DNA of 64,000 bases from Clavibacter tessellarius (lineage in GTDB: Bacteria > Actinomycetota > Actinomycetes > Actinomycetales > Microbacteriaceae): positions 1 to 64,000 of the forward strand of contig NZ_LQXA01000044.1 of the NCBI RefSeq assembly GCF_001618005.1. The letters are read 5' to 3'. Made by a program: the position numbers and the translations under genes. The notes beneath the pieces were generated by a model that was given only the letters and a program-made list of their open reading frames with translations, was not told the origin of the DNA and searched no databases. This document shows, piece by piece, positions 36,082 through 44,900 of the stretch; position 1 is the first letter of the stretch, and the number at the start of each line of letters is the position of its first letter.

Positions 36082-37107
36082 GTGACCATCGACGGGCCGA
36101 GGCCGGGATCCGGCCCGGTGACCCTCGCGGACGTCGCGCGAGCCGCGGGCGTCAGCGTCGCGACCGCCTCCAAGGCGCTCAACGGACGGGCGCAGGTGCG
36201 CGAGTCCACCCGACGACGCGTCGAGGAGGCCGCGACCGCGCTCTCCTTCACGCCGAACTTCTTCGCGCAGGCGCTCAACTCCTCGCGCACCGGCACCATC
36301 GGCATGGTCACGAGCGACCTCGACGCCCGCTTCGTGCTGCCGATCCTGCTCGGCGCCGAGGACGCGTTCGGCAAGGGGTCGCTCTCGGTGCTGCTCGCGG
36401 ACGCCCGCGACGACGCGCTCCGCGAGCAGATGCACCTGCAGTCGCTGCTCACGCGCCGGGTCGACGGCCTCCTCATCGTGGGGCGCACCACCAACCCGCG
36501 GCCGCCCGCGCCCGTGATGGCCGGCGTGCCCGTCGTCTACGTCTACGCGCCGTCGACGGGAGAGGGCGACGTGTCGTTCACACCCGACAACGTGATGGCG
36601 GGGCGCCTCGCGGCCGAGCACCTCATCGCGCGGGGGCGCACGCGCATCGCGCTCGTCAACGGCGAGTCGTCCTACGCGGCGGCGCACGACCGGGCCGAGG
36701 GAGTGATGGCGGCGCTCGCCGACCACGGGCTCGAGCTGGTCGGCGGATCCTCGCTCTACGGCCAGTGGGGCGAGGCGTGGGGCCGGGACTGCGCGCGCCT
36801 GCTCGTGCGCGGCGGGGACCCGGTCGACGGGATCATCGGTGGCAGCGACCACATCGCGCGCGGCGTGCTCGACACCCTGCGCGACGAGGGCCGCGACGTG
36901 CCGGGCGACGTGGCGGTGATCGGCTTCGACGACTGGGACCTGCTCGTGAGCGAGGCACGGCCGCCGCTGTCGAGCGTGGCCATGGAGCTCGAGCACCTCG
37001 GCCGGATCGCGGCGCAGCGGCTGGTCGACATGATCGACGGGGAGCGCACCGCCGGCGTGCACCGGGAGCCCGTGCGGGTCGTGGCGCGGGCGTCGACCGG
37101 CGCGTGA
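36082..37107 (+). CDS. LacI-family transcriptional regulator
   Basis: A 341-residue repressor. The N-terminal helix-turn-helix is VTLADVARAAGVSVATASKALNGR with the hinge helix FFAQALNSSRTG; the rest is the periplasmic-binding-protein-like effector domain, ending in the specificity strand VAVIGFDDWDLL. It reads SKALNGR where most LacI proteins have SRALN. Start GTG 36082; no strong ribosome site is seen, so a leaderless or weakly translated message is possible. Divergent from the arabinose importer and close to the perfect palindrome at 36005. Its stop overlaps the next start (TGATG). Confidence 0.92.
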   Translation: MTIDGPRPGSGPVTLADVARAAGVSVATASKALNGRAQVRESTRRRVEEAATALSFTPNFFAQALNSSRTGTIGMVTSDLDARFVLPILLGAEDAFGKGSLSVLLADARDDALREQMHLQSLLTRRVDGLLIVGRTTNPRPPAPVMAGVPVVYVYAPSTGEGDVSFTPDNVMAGRLAAEHLIARGRTRIALVNGESSYAAAHDRAEGVMAALADHGLELVGGSSLYGQWGEAWGRDCARLLVRGGDPVDGIIGGSDHIARGVLDTLRDEGRDVPGDVAVIGFDDWDLLVSEARPPLSSVAMELEHLGRIAAQRLVDMIDGERTAGVHREPVRVVARASTGA

Positions 37108-37631
37108 TGACGGCACCCACGCAGGCCCTGTTCCTCGGCGGGCGCTCGGGCGTCGGCAAGTCGACGGTGGCGGCGGAGGTGGCGCGGATCCTCGCGGCGG
37201 CCGACGTCGCCCATGCGCTCATCGAGGGCGACGCGCTCGACCAGGCGCACCCGGAGCCGTGGCGGCACGGGATCCCGCTGGCCGAACGGAACCTCGCATG
37301 CATGTGGCGGAACTACCGCGACGCGGGCTGGACGCGCGTGATCTACGCGAACACCGTCAGCGTGCTCGAGCTCCCGGGGCTCACGGCGGCGCTCGGCGGC
37401 GAGGTCGAGGCGGTGGGCGTGCTGCTCACCGCGAATGACGCGACGGCCGCCGCGCGGCTGGCGGGGCGCGAGATCGGGTCGGGGCTGGCGGAGGCGGTGG
37501 AGCGCAGCGCGGCGGCCGCGCCGCGGCTCGAGGCGGCGGCGGATGCGGTGCACCGCGTGGCGACCGACGGGCGGACCGTCGCGGAGATCGCGGCGGAGGT
37601 GGTGGCGCTCAGCGGGTGGACATCGGGCTGA
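37107..37631 (+). CDS. P-loop ATP-binding protein (kinase-like)
   Basis: A 174-residue single-domain NTPase. The P-loop FLGGRSGVGKSTVAAEVARIL sits at residues 8-28 and an acidic acceptor-site pattern follows (LIEGDALDQAHPEPW), as in gluconate- or shikimate-type kinases. Walker B is not obvious (VIYANTVSVLEL); an Arg-rich lid (ARLAGREIGSG) is present. Translationally coupled to the LacI gene, so a sugar or nucleoside kinase role in the same regulon is possible but not shown. Confidence 0.8.
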   Translation: MTAPTQALFLGGRSGVGKSTVAAEVARILAAADVAHALIEGDALDQAHPEPWRHGIPLAERNLACMWRNYRDAGWTRVIYANTVSVLELPGLTAALGGEVEAVGVLLTANDATAAARLAGREIGSGLAEAVERSAAAAPRLEAAADAVHRVATDGRTVAEIAAEVVALSGWTSG

Positions 37632-37635
37632 CGCT

Positions 37636-38877
37636 TCAGACGATCCGCGGCCACGTGCTGGTCAGATGCGCCTCGATCGCCCGGTGCCGGAAGCCGTAGG
37701 ACGTGCCCCGGTCGATGATGCCGCGCACGGTGTCCAGGCGCTGCGCCGTGGTGCCGACCTCCGCGGCCCTCGACCGGCCCATCTCCTTCGCGATGCGGGT
37801 GAGCGTGCGCTCCGCGGCGGGCAGCGCGGCCATGGCCTCCACGAAGGCACGCTCCCGCGGGGGCAGCCGCTCGAGGATCCGCTCCACGTGCGCGGCCGCC
37901 TCGCGCTCCGCGCCCCGCCAGCCTGCGTGGACCTCGGCGCGGGTGATCGTCGTCCCCGATCCGGCGTACCAGGCGCGCTCCCCCGCCAGTTGGAAGAGGA
38001 ACGGCTCCCCTCGGCACAGGTCGACGACCGCGGCGACGGCGTCCTGGTCCATGCGGATCCGACGGGTGCGACCGGAGCCCTCCGCGACCTCCCAGCCCGG
38101 CAGGACGAAGTCCTGCAGCGCCGCCCGGATGTCCTCGTCGTCGATCGCGGTCAGGACGGTCGTGCGGAAGCGGCGCGCGAACGTCGCCGCCTTGTGCGCG
38201 CCCGCCCGGTCCTCGAAGTCCGGCAGGCCCGTGAGGTACACCGCGATCGGCAAGGACCTGCGCACGTGAGCGCCGCCCGGGACCACGACGTCCTGCTCGT
38301 GCGTGATCGCGTCGCCGAGGGCGATGAGGAGCTGGGAGAGCGTCCGCTCGTCCGTGATGTTCTGCACCTCGTCGATGTGCACCAGGACGACCCGCTCCTG
38401 CCGCATCGCCGCTCGCCCGACCTCGACGAGCAGCGCGGTCAGCGCCGTGTGCGGCTCGGGGCCGGCCTGCTCGGATCCCGCGCGCACCGTCAGCGACAGC
38501 CCGGCGGCGGCGACCGCCTCCACCCTCGCGATGGACTCCTTGATCCGCTTCTCACGCACCGAGGGCAGCCCCGCGGCGCGAGCGAGCTCCAGCACCGCGG
38601 CCGCGACGGGCTTCAGCGGGTCGACGCCGAGGGGGATGCGGAGCTGCGGCGTGACCCAGTCCCCGTCGCGAGCAGCGGCCTGCGCGATGCGCCGCACGAG
38701 CGAGGACTTGCCGAGGCCGGGCTCCCCGAGCACCGTGCGCCCGCGCTCGGGGAGCCCGCGGAGGAGCCGGGGGCGGACCACGTCGCGCCAGTCGCTGAGC
38801 TGCTCGGTGCGGCCCGCCCAGATCTCCGGGACCGTGTCGGAGCCGGGGCTGAAGGGGTTGTCGGTCGCGTCACGCAT
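37636..38877 (-). CDS. AAA-type ATP-binding protein
   Basis: A 413-residue P-loop ATPase of the AAA_16/TniB/ORC-like kind: Walker A LGEPGLGKSSL (about residue 50), Walker B VVLVHIDEVQNI, sensor-like YLTGLP and a winged-helix-type C-terminus (ERTLTRIAKEMGRSRAAEVGTTAQRLDTV). The combination suggests an ATP-driven switch that binds DNA. There is no transposase partner beside it. ATG 38877 is favoured; an upstream start would translate through the repeated palindrome. Two copies of a TTGGTAA..TTACCAA element occupy the promoter, hinting at tight, possibly self-imposed control. It ends five bases from the convergent kinase-like gene. Confidence 0.78.
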   Translation of the reverse strand: MRDATDNPFSPGSDTVPEIWAGRTEQLSDWRDVVRPRLLRGLPERGRTVLGEPGLGKSSLVRRIAQAAARDGDWVTPQLRIPLGVDPLKPVAAAVLELARAAGLPSVREKRIKESIARVEAVAAAGLSLTVRAGSEQAGPEPHTALTALLVEVGRAAMRQERVVLVHIDEVQNITDERTLSQLLIALGDAITHEQDVVVPGGAHVRRSLPIAVYLTGLPDFEDRAGAHKAATFARRFRTTVLTAIDDEDIRAALQDFVLPGWEVAEGSGRTRRIRMDQDAVAAVVDLCRGEPFLFQLAGERAWYAGSGTTITRAEVHAGWRGAEREAAAHVERILERLPPRERAFVEAMAALPAAERTLTRIAKEMGRSRAAEVGTTAQRLDTVRGIIDRGTSYGFRHRAIEAHLTSTWPRIV

Positions 38878-38878
38878 G

Positions 38879-38894
38879 TTGGTAATGTTACCAA
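38879..38894. promoter_or_regulatory. Palindromic operator 1 upstream of the AAA ATPase gene
   Basis: TTGGTAATGTTACCAA: arms TTGGTAA/TTACCAA around a TG centre, one base from the preferred start codon of the ATPase gene. A second copy lies 28 bases away. This AT-rich motif stands out in the GC-rich surroundings. Confidence 0.68.
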
Positions 38895-38906
38895 GGTCGC
38901 CTGGTG

Positions 38907-38920
38907 TTGGTAACATTACC
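38907..38920. promoter_or_regulatory. Palindromic operator 2 upstream of the AAA ATPase gene
   Basis: TTGGTAACATTACC, the reverse-complement orientation of the element at 38879 with the last two bases lost. The pair spans 42 bases. A distance near three helical turns would let two dimers bind on one face of the DNA. Confidence 0.65.
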
Positions 38921-38939
38921 GATGTTAGTGCTTGGTGGT

Positions 38940-39860
38940 TCAGGCCCTCCTAGCCGCGTCCGCGACCGCGGTCACCGCGGTCACCGCGGTCACCGCGGTC
39001 ACCGCGAGCTCCGCGAGCCGGTGGTCGCGCTCCTCCTCGTGGGCCGTGATGGTGACGACCGCGTCGCGGGATCCGTCGACCAGCACGTACTGGCCGTAGC
39101 GGCCGTCGAGGCGCCACGCGTCGCCGGGGCCGTCCCAGGTCGCGAGGCTGTAGCGGGCGAAGGGCGCGTGCGGGTCGTCGGCGCCGGTGGCGACCCAGGA
39201 TGCGTGCATCCGGTCGATCCACTCCGCGCTCACGAGCTGGCGGCCCTCCCAGGCGCCGCGGTCGCGCAGCAGCCGGCCGATGCGCGCGAGCTCGCCGGTG
39301 CGGAGCTCCAGGCCGCTGCCGCCCACGATGAAGCCGAGGGGACAGCGGTGCCACTGCGGGTTCTCGATGCCGAGCGGATCGAACAGGCGCGGGAGGAGCC
39401 AGTCGCGGACGTCGCCGACCGCGGCGGCGAGCACCCGCAGGGCGACGTAGGGGCTGGCGTCGCTGTACCGGAAGACGCGGCCGCGGCTCGGGAGCCCGAG
39501 CATCGCCTGCGCGAGGTCGGGGCCGGGCACGGGCTCGTCGCCGAACCAGGCGAAGTCGATGCCGCTCGTCATGGTGAGGAGGTGCTCGACGGTGACACCG
39601 TCGACGCCCGGGCCGAGGTCGAGATCCGGCAGCAGCTCGGGCACGCGGGTGTCGAGCCGGAGGATCCCCTCGTCCACGGCAATGCCGACGGCGAGCGCGC
39701 ACACGCCCTTGGACACCGAGTGCAGGTTCTCGCGGTCGTCGCTGCGCCAGCGGTGCGCGACCTCGTCGTCGCCGATCCGCACGACCGCGCCGTATGCGCC
39801 GAGCCGCTCGCGGTCGATGCCCTCGACGAGGCGGGCGAGGGCGTCGGCGGCGATGCTCAT
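38940..39860 (-). CDS. Serine hydrolase (beta-lactamase/class C-like)
   Basis: A 306-residue SxxK hydrolase: the catalytic Ser and Lys are in LHSVSKGVCAL, the second motif is YSDAS (YxN position) and GGSGLELRTGELA follows in the usual place. No signal peptide is visible from ATG 39860, so it would be cytoplasmic, like EstB-type esterases and 6-aminohexanoate-dimer hydrolases, rather than an exported beta-lactamase. The C-terminus ends in a Thr-Ala-Val repeat encoded by a 9-base tandem repeat. The gene is 63 bases upstream of the AAA ATPase gene in the same direction. Confidence 0.87.
   Translation of the reverse strand: MSIAADALARLVEGIDRERLGAYGAVVRIGDDEVAHRWRSDDRENLHSVSKGVCALAVGIAVDEGILRLDTRVPELLPDLDLGPGVDGVTVEHLLTMTSGIDFAWFGDEPVPGPDLAQAMLGLPSRGRVFRYSDASPYVALRVLAAAVGDVRDWLLPRLFDPLGIENPQWHRCPLGFIVGGSGLELRTGELARIGRLLRDRGAWEGRQLVSAEWIDRMHASWVATGADDPHAPFARYSLATWDGPGDAWRLDGRYGQYVLVDGSRDAVVTITAHEEERDHRLAELAVTAVTAVTAVTAVADAARRA
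38965..39006. repeat. 9-base tandem repeat in the serine hydrolase 3' end
   Basis: Four exact copies of ACCGCGGTC plus a partial fifth. On the coding strand they encode Thr-Ala-Val repeats close to the stop codon. The unit length keeps the frame, so copy number can change without breaking the protein. Confidence 0.85.
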
Positions 39861-39998
39861 GGATCCAGTGTGGCGCGCGGCGGCATGGTCGGACCGGCGG
39901 GGGCGCGGGTCTTCCCCGGGCGGGGGAACCGTGCGAGGGTGGCGGCTCGGCATCGGCGCGGCGGACGCGAGCGGCCGATCGGGGCGGTAGGGGACGGC

Positions 39999-40334
39999 AT
40001 GCGGCTCGCGACGCGGATCACCATCGGGGTGCTGGCGGGGGAGCTCGTCGCGCTGGCGGTGCTGCTGCTCCTCGCCGATCGGTGGGAGGACATGGGCTGG
40101 CCCGTTCTCGGGATGGAGCACCCGCTGATCGCGGTCGGGTTCGCGCTGCCGCCGCTCGTGGTGCTGACCGCTGTCGTGCTCGTGCTGCTGGCGGGGACGC
40201 GGATCGTCGTGGCTGAAGCCGGCGCGTGGCGCGCGCGGCGGGAGTGGGACCGGGAGCAGGCGGATGCCGCGGCCGCCGGTGCCGCAGCCTCGGCCGGGCT
40301 CAGAGCATCGTCGCGTCCCGCTGCCCGTCGGTGA
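39999..40334 (+). CDS. Small membrane protein, unknown function
   Basis: A 111-residue protein with two clear membrane spans (ITIGVLAGELVALAVLLLLAD and PPLVVLTAVVLVLLAG) and a charged, Ala-rich cytoplasmic tail (REWDREQADAAAAGAAAS). ATG 39999 has GGGGA about five bases before it. Divergent from the serine hydrolase gene. Its last 35 bases overlap the 3' end of the convergent acetyltransferase gene. I recognise no family. Confidence 0.6.
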   Translation: MRLATRITIGVLAGELVALAVLLLLADRWEDMGWPVLGMEHPLIAVGFALPPLVVLTAVVLVLLAGTRIVVAEAGAWRARREWDREQADAAAAGAAASAGLRASSRPAARR

Positions 40335-40866
40335 GGGCGCGGTCGGCGTAGACGAGGCGCATCACGGCCGGGTCGGGATTGCCCGGATCCCGCCCGCGGT
40401 GCACGAGCACCAACCCGGCCCGCTCGGCCACGGCCGCCGAGGCCCGGTTGTGGGCGACGAGGTAGGCGACCACCGGCAGCTCGGGGCGGAGGATGCGCGC
40501 CCGCTCGATCGCCCGCCCGGCCATCTCGGTCGCGTAGCCGCGGCCGTGCACGGCCGGCGTGAAGCGGTAGCCGAGGTTCCAGAAGGCGTCGTGCGCGATG
40601 CCGCAGCCGCCGAACCCGACGACCGCGTCGGCGTCCCGTTCCCGCACGATCCAGGTGCCCAGGCCGTCGCGCTCCCAGTCCTCGACGCGCGTGCGGAGGA
40701 AGCGGTCGGTCTGCGCGGGATCCGTCACGCGGAGCGACGGGTAGTGGGTCCAGACGGCGGGGTCGGAGAGGATCGCGTGCACCTCGGCGGCGTCATCGGC
40801 CGACGGGAGGTGGAGGTCGAGCCGGAGGGTGCGGTCGTCGGGGTCGGCGAGGCGGGCGGCGGGCAT
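40300..40866 (-). CDS. GNAT acetyltransferase, RimJ/RimL type
   Basis: A 188-residue acetyltransferase: TLRLDLHLPSADDAAEVHAILSDPAVWTHYP is the family opening, VVGFGGCGI the central strand, FTPAVHGRGYATEMAGRAIERA the acetyl-CoA loop and VAYLVAHNRASAAVAERAGLVLVHRG the closing region. Substrate unknown. Preceded by the SRPBCC gene 31 bases upstream in the same direction; the two may be one unit. The 3' end overlaps the small membrane-protein gene. Confidence 0.87.
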   Translation of the reverse strand: MPAARLADPDDRTLRLDLHLPSADDAAEVHAILSDPAVWTHYPSLRVTDPAQTDRFLRTRVEDWERDGLGTWIVRERDADAVVGFGGCGIAHDAFWNLGYRFTPAVHGRGYATEMAGRAIERARILRPELPVVAYLVAHNRASAAVAERAGLVLVHRGRDPGNPDPAVMRLVYADRALTDGQRDATML

Positions 40867-40897
40867 GCGTCGACGGTAGCGGCGACCCGGCCCGGAG

Positions 40898-41296
40898 TCA
40901 GCCGCGCGCGACCAGCGCCGCGAGCCGGTCGAGGTCCGCCGCGACGAGCGCCGCGTCCTCCGCGAACGTGACGTCGGTCATGCCCGGCCGCCGGAAGAGC
41001 GTGAACACGACCTCGCTGCCGTCGTCGTTCGGGAGGACGCGCAGCGGGTTGCGGACCACCGTGCCGTCGGGGAGCGTCACGTCGTGGTCGAGGATCCCGA
41101 GCTCTCGCGGGCCCGTGAACGCGATCTCGATCGCGCCCATCGGCGAGTCCGACAGCCAGCGCCCGCCCTCGAGCCGGATCCCCGCGCTGACGCCCGCCGC
41201 CCACTCCGGCAGCCGGGCCGGATCCCCCGCGACGGCCACCACGGAGGCCACGTCGGCGTCGACGGATCGGGTGATGTGCAGCGCGGGCCAGGTCAC
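40898..41296 (-). CDS. SRPBCC family (polyketide cyclase/START-like) protein
   Basis: A 132-residue helix-grip protein of the SRPBCC superfamily, recognised by the opening ITRSVDADVASVVAVAGDPARLPEWAAGV and the following beta-strands (LGILDHDVTLPDGTVVRNPLRVL; EVVFTLFRRPGM). Members bind hydrophobic ligands in a deep cavity. No catalytic residues can be assigned. Start GTG 41296. No neighbour gives a ligand. Confidence 0.82.
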   Translation of the reverse strand: MTWPALHITRSVDADVASVVAVAGDPARLPEWAAGVSAGIRLEGGRWLSDSPMGAIEIAFTGPRELGILDHDVTLPDGTVVRNPLRVLPNDDGSEVVFTLFRRPGMTDVTFAEDAALVAADLDRLAALVARG

Positions 41297-41305
41297 GCTC
41301 CGACG

Positions 41306-41641
41306 CTACCCGGGAGCGGCACGAGCGCGGGAGCCGCCCCGAGAGGCCAGCACGCTCGCGAGCACGACGGGGAACGCGCCGGCGAGGGCGACGAGCGCGT
41401 AGCCGTCGCCGAGCACGAGGGCAGACGCCGCGGCGATCATTTGCAGGGCGAAGCCGACGACCAGCGCCGCTACGCCGACCAGCGTGACGTTCCGCAAGAA
41501 GCGTCGTGAGGACGCAGGGCTGTCAATGCCAGAAGAAACGTCGGCCGGGATCACAGTCGCGGTGGACAGCACCACCAGCGCCGTCCCGCCAGCACGATTC
41601 AAGGAAAGGGGTGCGTCATGTGCAGCGCTGTTCTCCAGCAC
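41306..41641 (-). CDS. Possible small membrane protein
   Basis: An open frame of up to 111 residues with two hydrophobic stretches (VTLVGVAALVVGFALQMIAAAS and YALVALAGAFPVVLASVLAS) and a basic C-terminus. The GTG start at 41641 lacks a ribosome site and an inner GTG near 41551 is an alternative. Two adjacent spans in a plausible frame with host-like codon use argue for a real gene. I recognise no family. It lies at the edge of the lower-GC Rhs island. Confidence 0.42.
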   Translation of the reverse strand: MLENSAAHDAPLSLNRAGGTALVVLSTATVIPADVSSGIDSPASSRRFLRNVTLVGVAALVVGFALQMIAAASALVLGDGYALVALAGAFPVVLASVLASRGGSRARAAPG

Positions 41642-41972
41642 GCTTTCCGCGAATCCGGATGTCGCGACGCGTGTGTGCCACGGCGCAAGCTCTATATCCG
41701 GCAGATGACACGTCGGGCCCCGAGATGGCGGGGATGCATAGCACGGGGAAGCCTTGGTTGACAGTCACATGCCCGTCTCATGCCGTGTCCGCATATATGA
41801 GGACTTGCATTCACGCCCGCTGCCCCATACGACGATTGCGCATGAGTCGGCTGATTCCCACGCCTCGCCCCCAGACCGGGGGTCAATGCACTCGTTCGTG
41901 CCGAGTGGGTTGGTGCACCACGTAGCTTCGAAAAGGCACAGATGCCTGTGCAAAGAAGCTGAGGGGAAAGAC
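41642..41972 (+). other. Lower-GC leader region of the Rhs gene
   Basis: About 330 bases without a supported gene, visibly richer in A and T than the surroundings (for example GCATATATGAGGACTTGCATTC near 41791). A TTGACA occurs at 41758, but no -10 hexamer stands at the proper distance, so I do not name a promoter. It probably holds the transcription start and a long leader for the Rhs gene. Confidence 0.5.
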
Positions 41973-44900
41973 ATGCGCGTCACAAAACGCGGTGAGGGGA
42001 CGAGCTTCGCTCGTCAAATGAGGTGCACGCTCGCGATCTTCGCGACCAGTGCCGTGATGATCACCGGGCTCGGCGCGATGCCGGCCTCCGCCGAGACGGC
42101 CGCGGCCGGCCCGGTGCAGATCGAGGACCAGACGCAGGACCCTGCGCAGGTCGACAAGAAGATGCAGGACGAAGCCCAGAAGGCCGCGAAGGACGCCGTG
42201 TGGACGCCGGGCACGATCCCGGCCGAGCCCGCCGACGCCGACAAGCCCGCGGCCGAGCCGACCGAGTGGAAGATCCCGAACGCGGACCGCAAGCTCAGCC
42301 AGCCCGTGACGACCCAGCGCGTCCCTGCGGGCACGCCGGTCGGCGCACCGGGCCTCGGCGCGCTCCCCTACATGTCCTTCGAGGACATCACGCTCTCCGA
42401 CGACACCGTCGCCCGCGTGAACCTCGCGAACGGCAACCTGCTGCTCACCGCCAACGACGGCACGAGCTCCGCGGCGGGCATCGGCGTCCGCGCCGACCGC
42501 TACTACAACGGCCTCTCCAGCTCCGCCGGCGCCCTCGGCGGCGGCTGGTCCTCCACCATGAGCTACGTCGACTTCGGCCTCACCGTGAACAGCGGCGAGA
42601 CCGAGGCCACGTTCGTCGGCCCCTCCGGCTTCTCCGCGAAGTTCACCAAGAGCGGCACCACCTGGGTCGCCCCGTCCGGCTTCAACGCCACCCTGAGCAA
42701 GGGCGACACCTGGAAGCTCACGTACAAGGAGACGGGTGAGTTCTTCACCTTCGATCTCAACCTCAAGCGCCTGGTCAACCACGTCGACCGCAACGGCATC
42801 GGCCTCAGCAACGACTGGACCACGTCGGCCACGACCTACACGGTCAAGGACACCTCCGGCCGCTTCACGCGCGTGAACCACACCACCGGCTCCGACCCGA
42901 AGATCACCTCGATCGTCGACTCCACGAACCGGACCACGACGTACACGCGCAACGGCGCCGGACAGCTGACCAAGATCGAGAAGCCCGGCGGCGCCGTCAC
43001 CACCATGACGTACGACTCCACCGGCCGTCTCGCGACGATGACCGTCCCGTCCGCGCCCGGCACGACGACGATCACGTTCGGCTACAACACCGCGCACAAG
43101 ATCACCAAGATCACGCAGAAGTCCACGTCCCCGACCCACGGCGCCAAGGCCGACGTCGTGACGAACTTCGCCTACAACAGCGGCAACACGGTCGTCACCA
43201 ACCCGAACGGGAAGGCCTCGACCTACGCCTACGACACCCAGGGCCGCGTGACCTCGACCAAGGACCCGCTGAACCGCACGAAGTCGCAGACCTGGACCGC
43301 GAACAGTGACGTGCAGACCTCGACCGACGCCCTCGGATCCGGCAGCACGCCCGGCAACGAGACCAAGTTCCAGTACGACGGCCTCAACAACGCCACGAAG
43401 ACCGAGCTGCCCACCGGCGCCGCGGCCTCCGCGGTCTACACCGCCGGCGCCGGCTGCGCCTCCACCGGTGGCGACGCCTTCCAGGTGAAGTGCTCCACCG
43501 ACGCCAGCGGCAACACCTCGAGCTTCGACTACGACGCGGCCGGCAACCCCACGAAGAAGAAGGACACCACCGCCGGCGGCACCGGCGCGGTCGAGTTCGA
43601 GCGCACCTACGACAACTGGGACCGCACCATCTGCGGCGGCTGGGCCGGACAGCTCTGCTCCGCGAAGGACGGCAACGGCAACGTCACCACCTACAGCTAC
43701 GACAAGGTCGGGAACCTGACCAAGGTCACCCCGCCCGCACCCCAGGGTGCGACGACGTACACGTACGACGCCCTCTCCCGCGTCACCAGCGTCACCGACG
43801 GCAAGGGCGACATCACCAAGTACGCCTACGACGTCCGCGACCGCCAGACCCTCGTCACCTTCGACAACGGCGGCACCCTCGCGAAGACGTACTACCCGAA
43901 CGGGCTCGTCCAGTTCGACTCCGACAGCTTCGCCGGGACCAAGCAGTTCGAGTACGACACCCTCGGCCGCACCACCCAGCAGATCGGCTCGCTCGCCGGC
44001 CTGAACCAGAAGTACACGCACGACGCGGCCGGGAACATCCTCACGTTCGAGGACACCAGCGGCATCACGACGAACACCTACGACGCCGCCAACCAGCTCA
44101 CCAGCCAGCGCGAGCCCGGTGGCGTCTGCCCGACCAGCGGAACGCCCGCAGCCAACAGCGGCTGCACCCTGTTCGAGTACGACGGGAACGGAGCCGAGAC
44201 CAAGCGGATCTTCCCCGCTGGTGCACAGGTCGTGACCACGCTGGACAAGTCCAGCCGCCCCACCCAGGTGCAGGCCAAGAACGCGGCCGGCAACGTCACC
44301 GCCGAGGTCGCGTACTCCTTCGCCAAGAACGGCACCGACACCACCAACATCCAGACCCGCACGAGCACGAAGGAAGAAGGCATCCCCGCGGGGGCCGTCA
44401 CGGCCTACCAGTACGACTCCATGGACCGCATCACGAAGGCGGAGGAGAAGGCGGGATCGACGGTGAACGCCTCATGGGCGTACGCCTACGATGCTGCGGG
44501 CAACCGCACGAGCCAGACTCGCGCCGGGAACACCGGTGCCGATGCCGGCACGATCGGCTATACGTACAACGGAGCGAACCAGCTCACGAAGACCACCGAG
44601 GACACCACCGCGTGGGTCTATGACGCTGTCGGCAACCAGGTCAAGAACGGCATCACCGGTGTCGTCGCGACCTACGGCGACCGTGCACAGGTGCAGTCCA
44701 TCGGAGACACCAGCTTCGCCGCCTTCGGCGAGGGGAACACGGACACGCAGAGCGCGACCGGCGGACGATCGTTCTCCAACTCGCTCCTCGGCCTGTCCCG
44801 CCAGACGAACTCCTCCACGAACGTCGTCCAGAACTACGGACGCACGGGATCCGGAGAGGCAGTGGGCTTCCGCATCAACTCGAGCCACTACTACGTCTCC

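Noticed and set aside
41758-41800. TTGACA followed by CATATATG as a promoter for the Rhs gene
   Set aside because: The AT-rich candidate -10 begins about 30 bases after TTGACA, well beyond the usual 16-18.
41883-44021. A 712-residue leftward frame inside the Rhs gene
   Set aside because: Val/Gly/Arg-rich antisense reading of the YD repeats, with no domain and no ribosome site.
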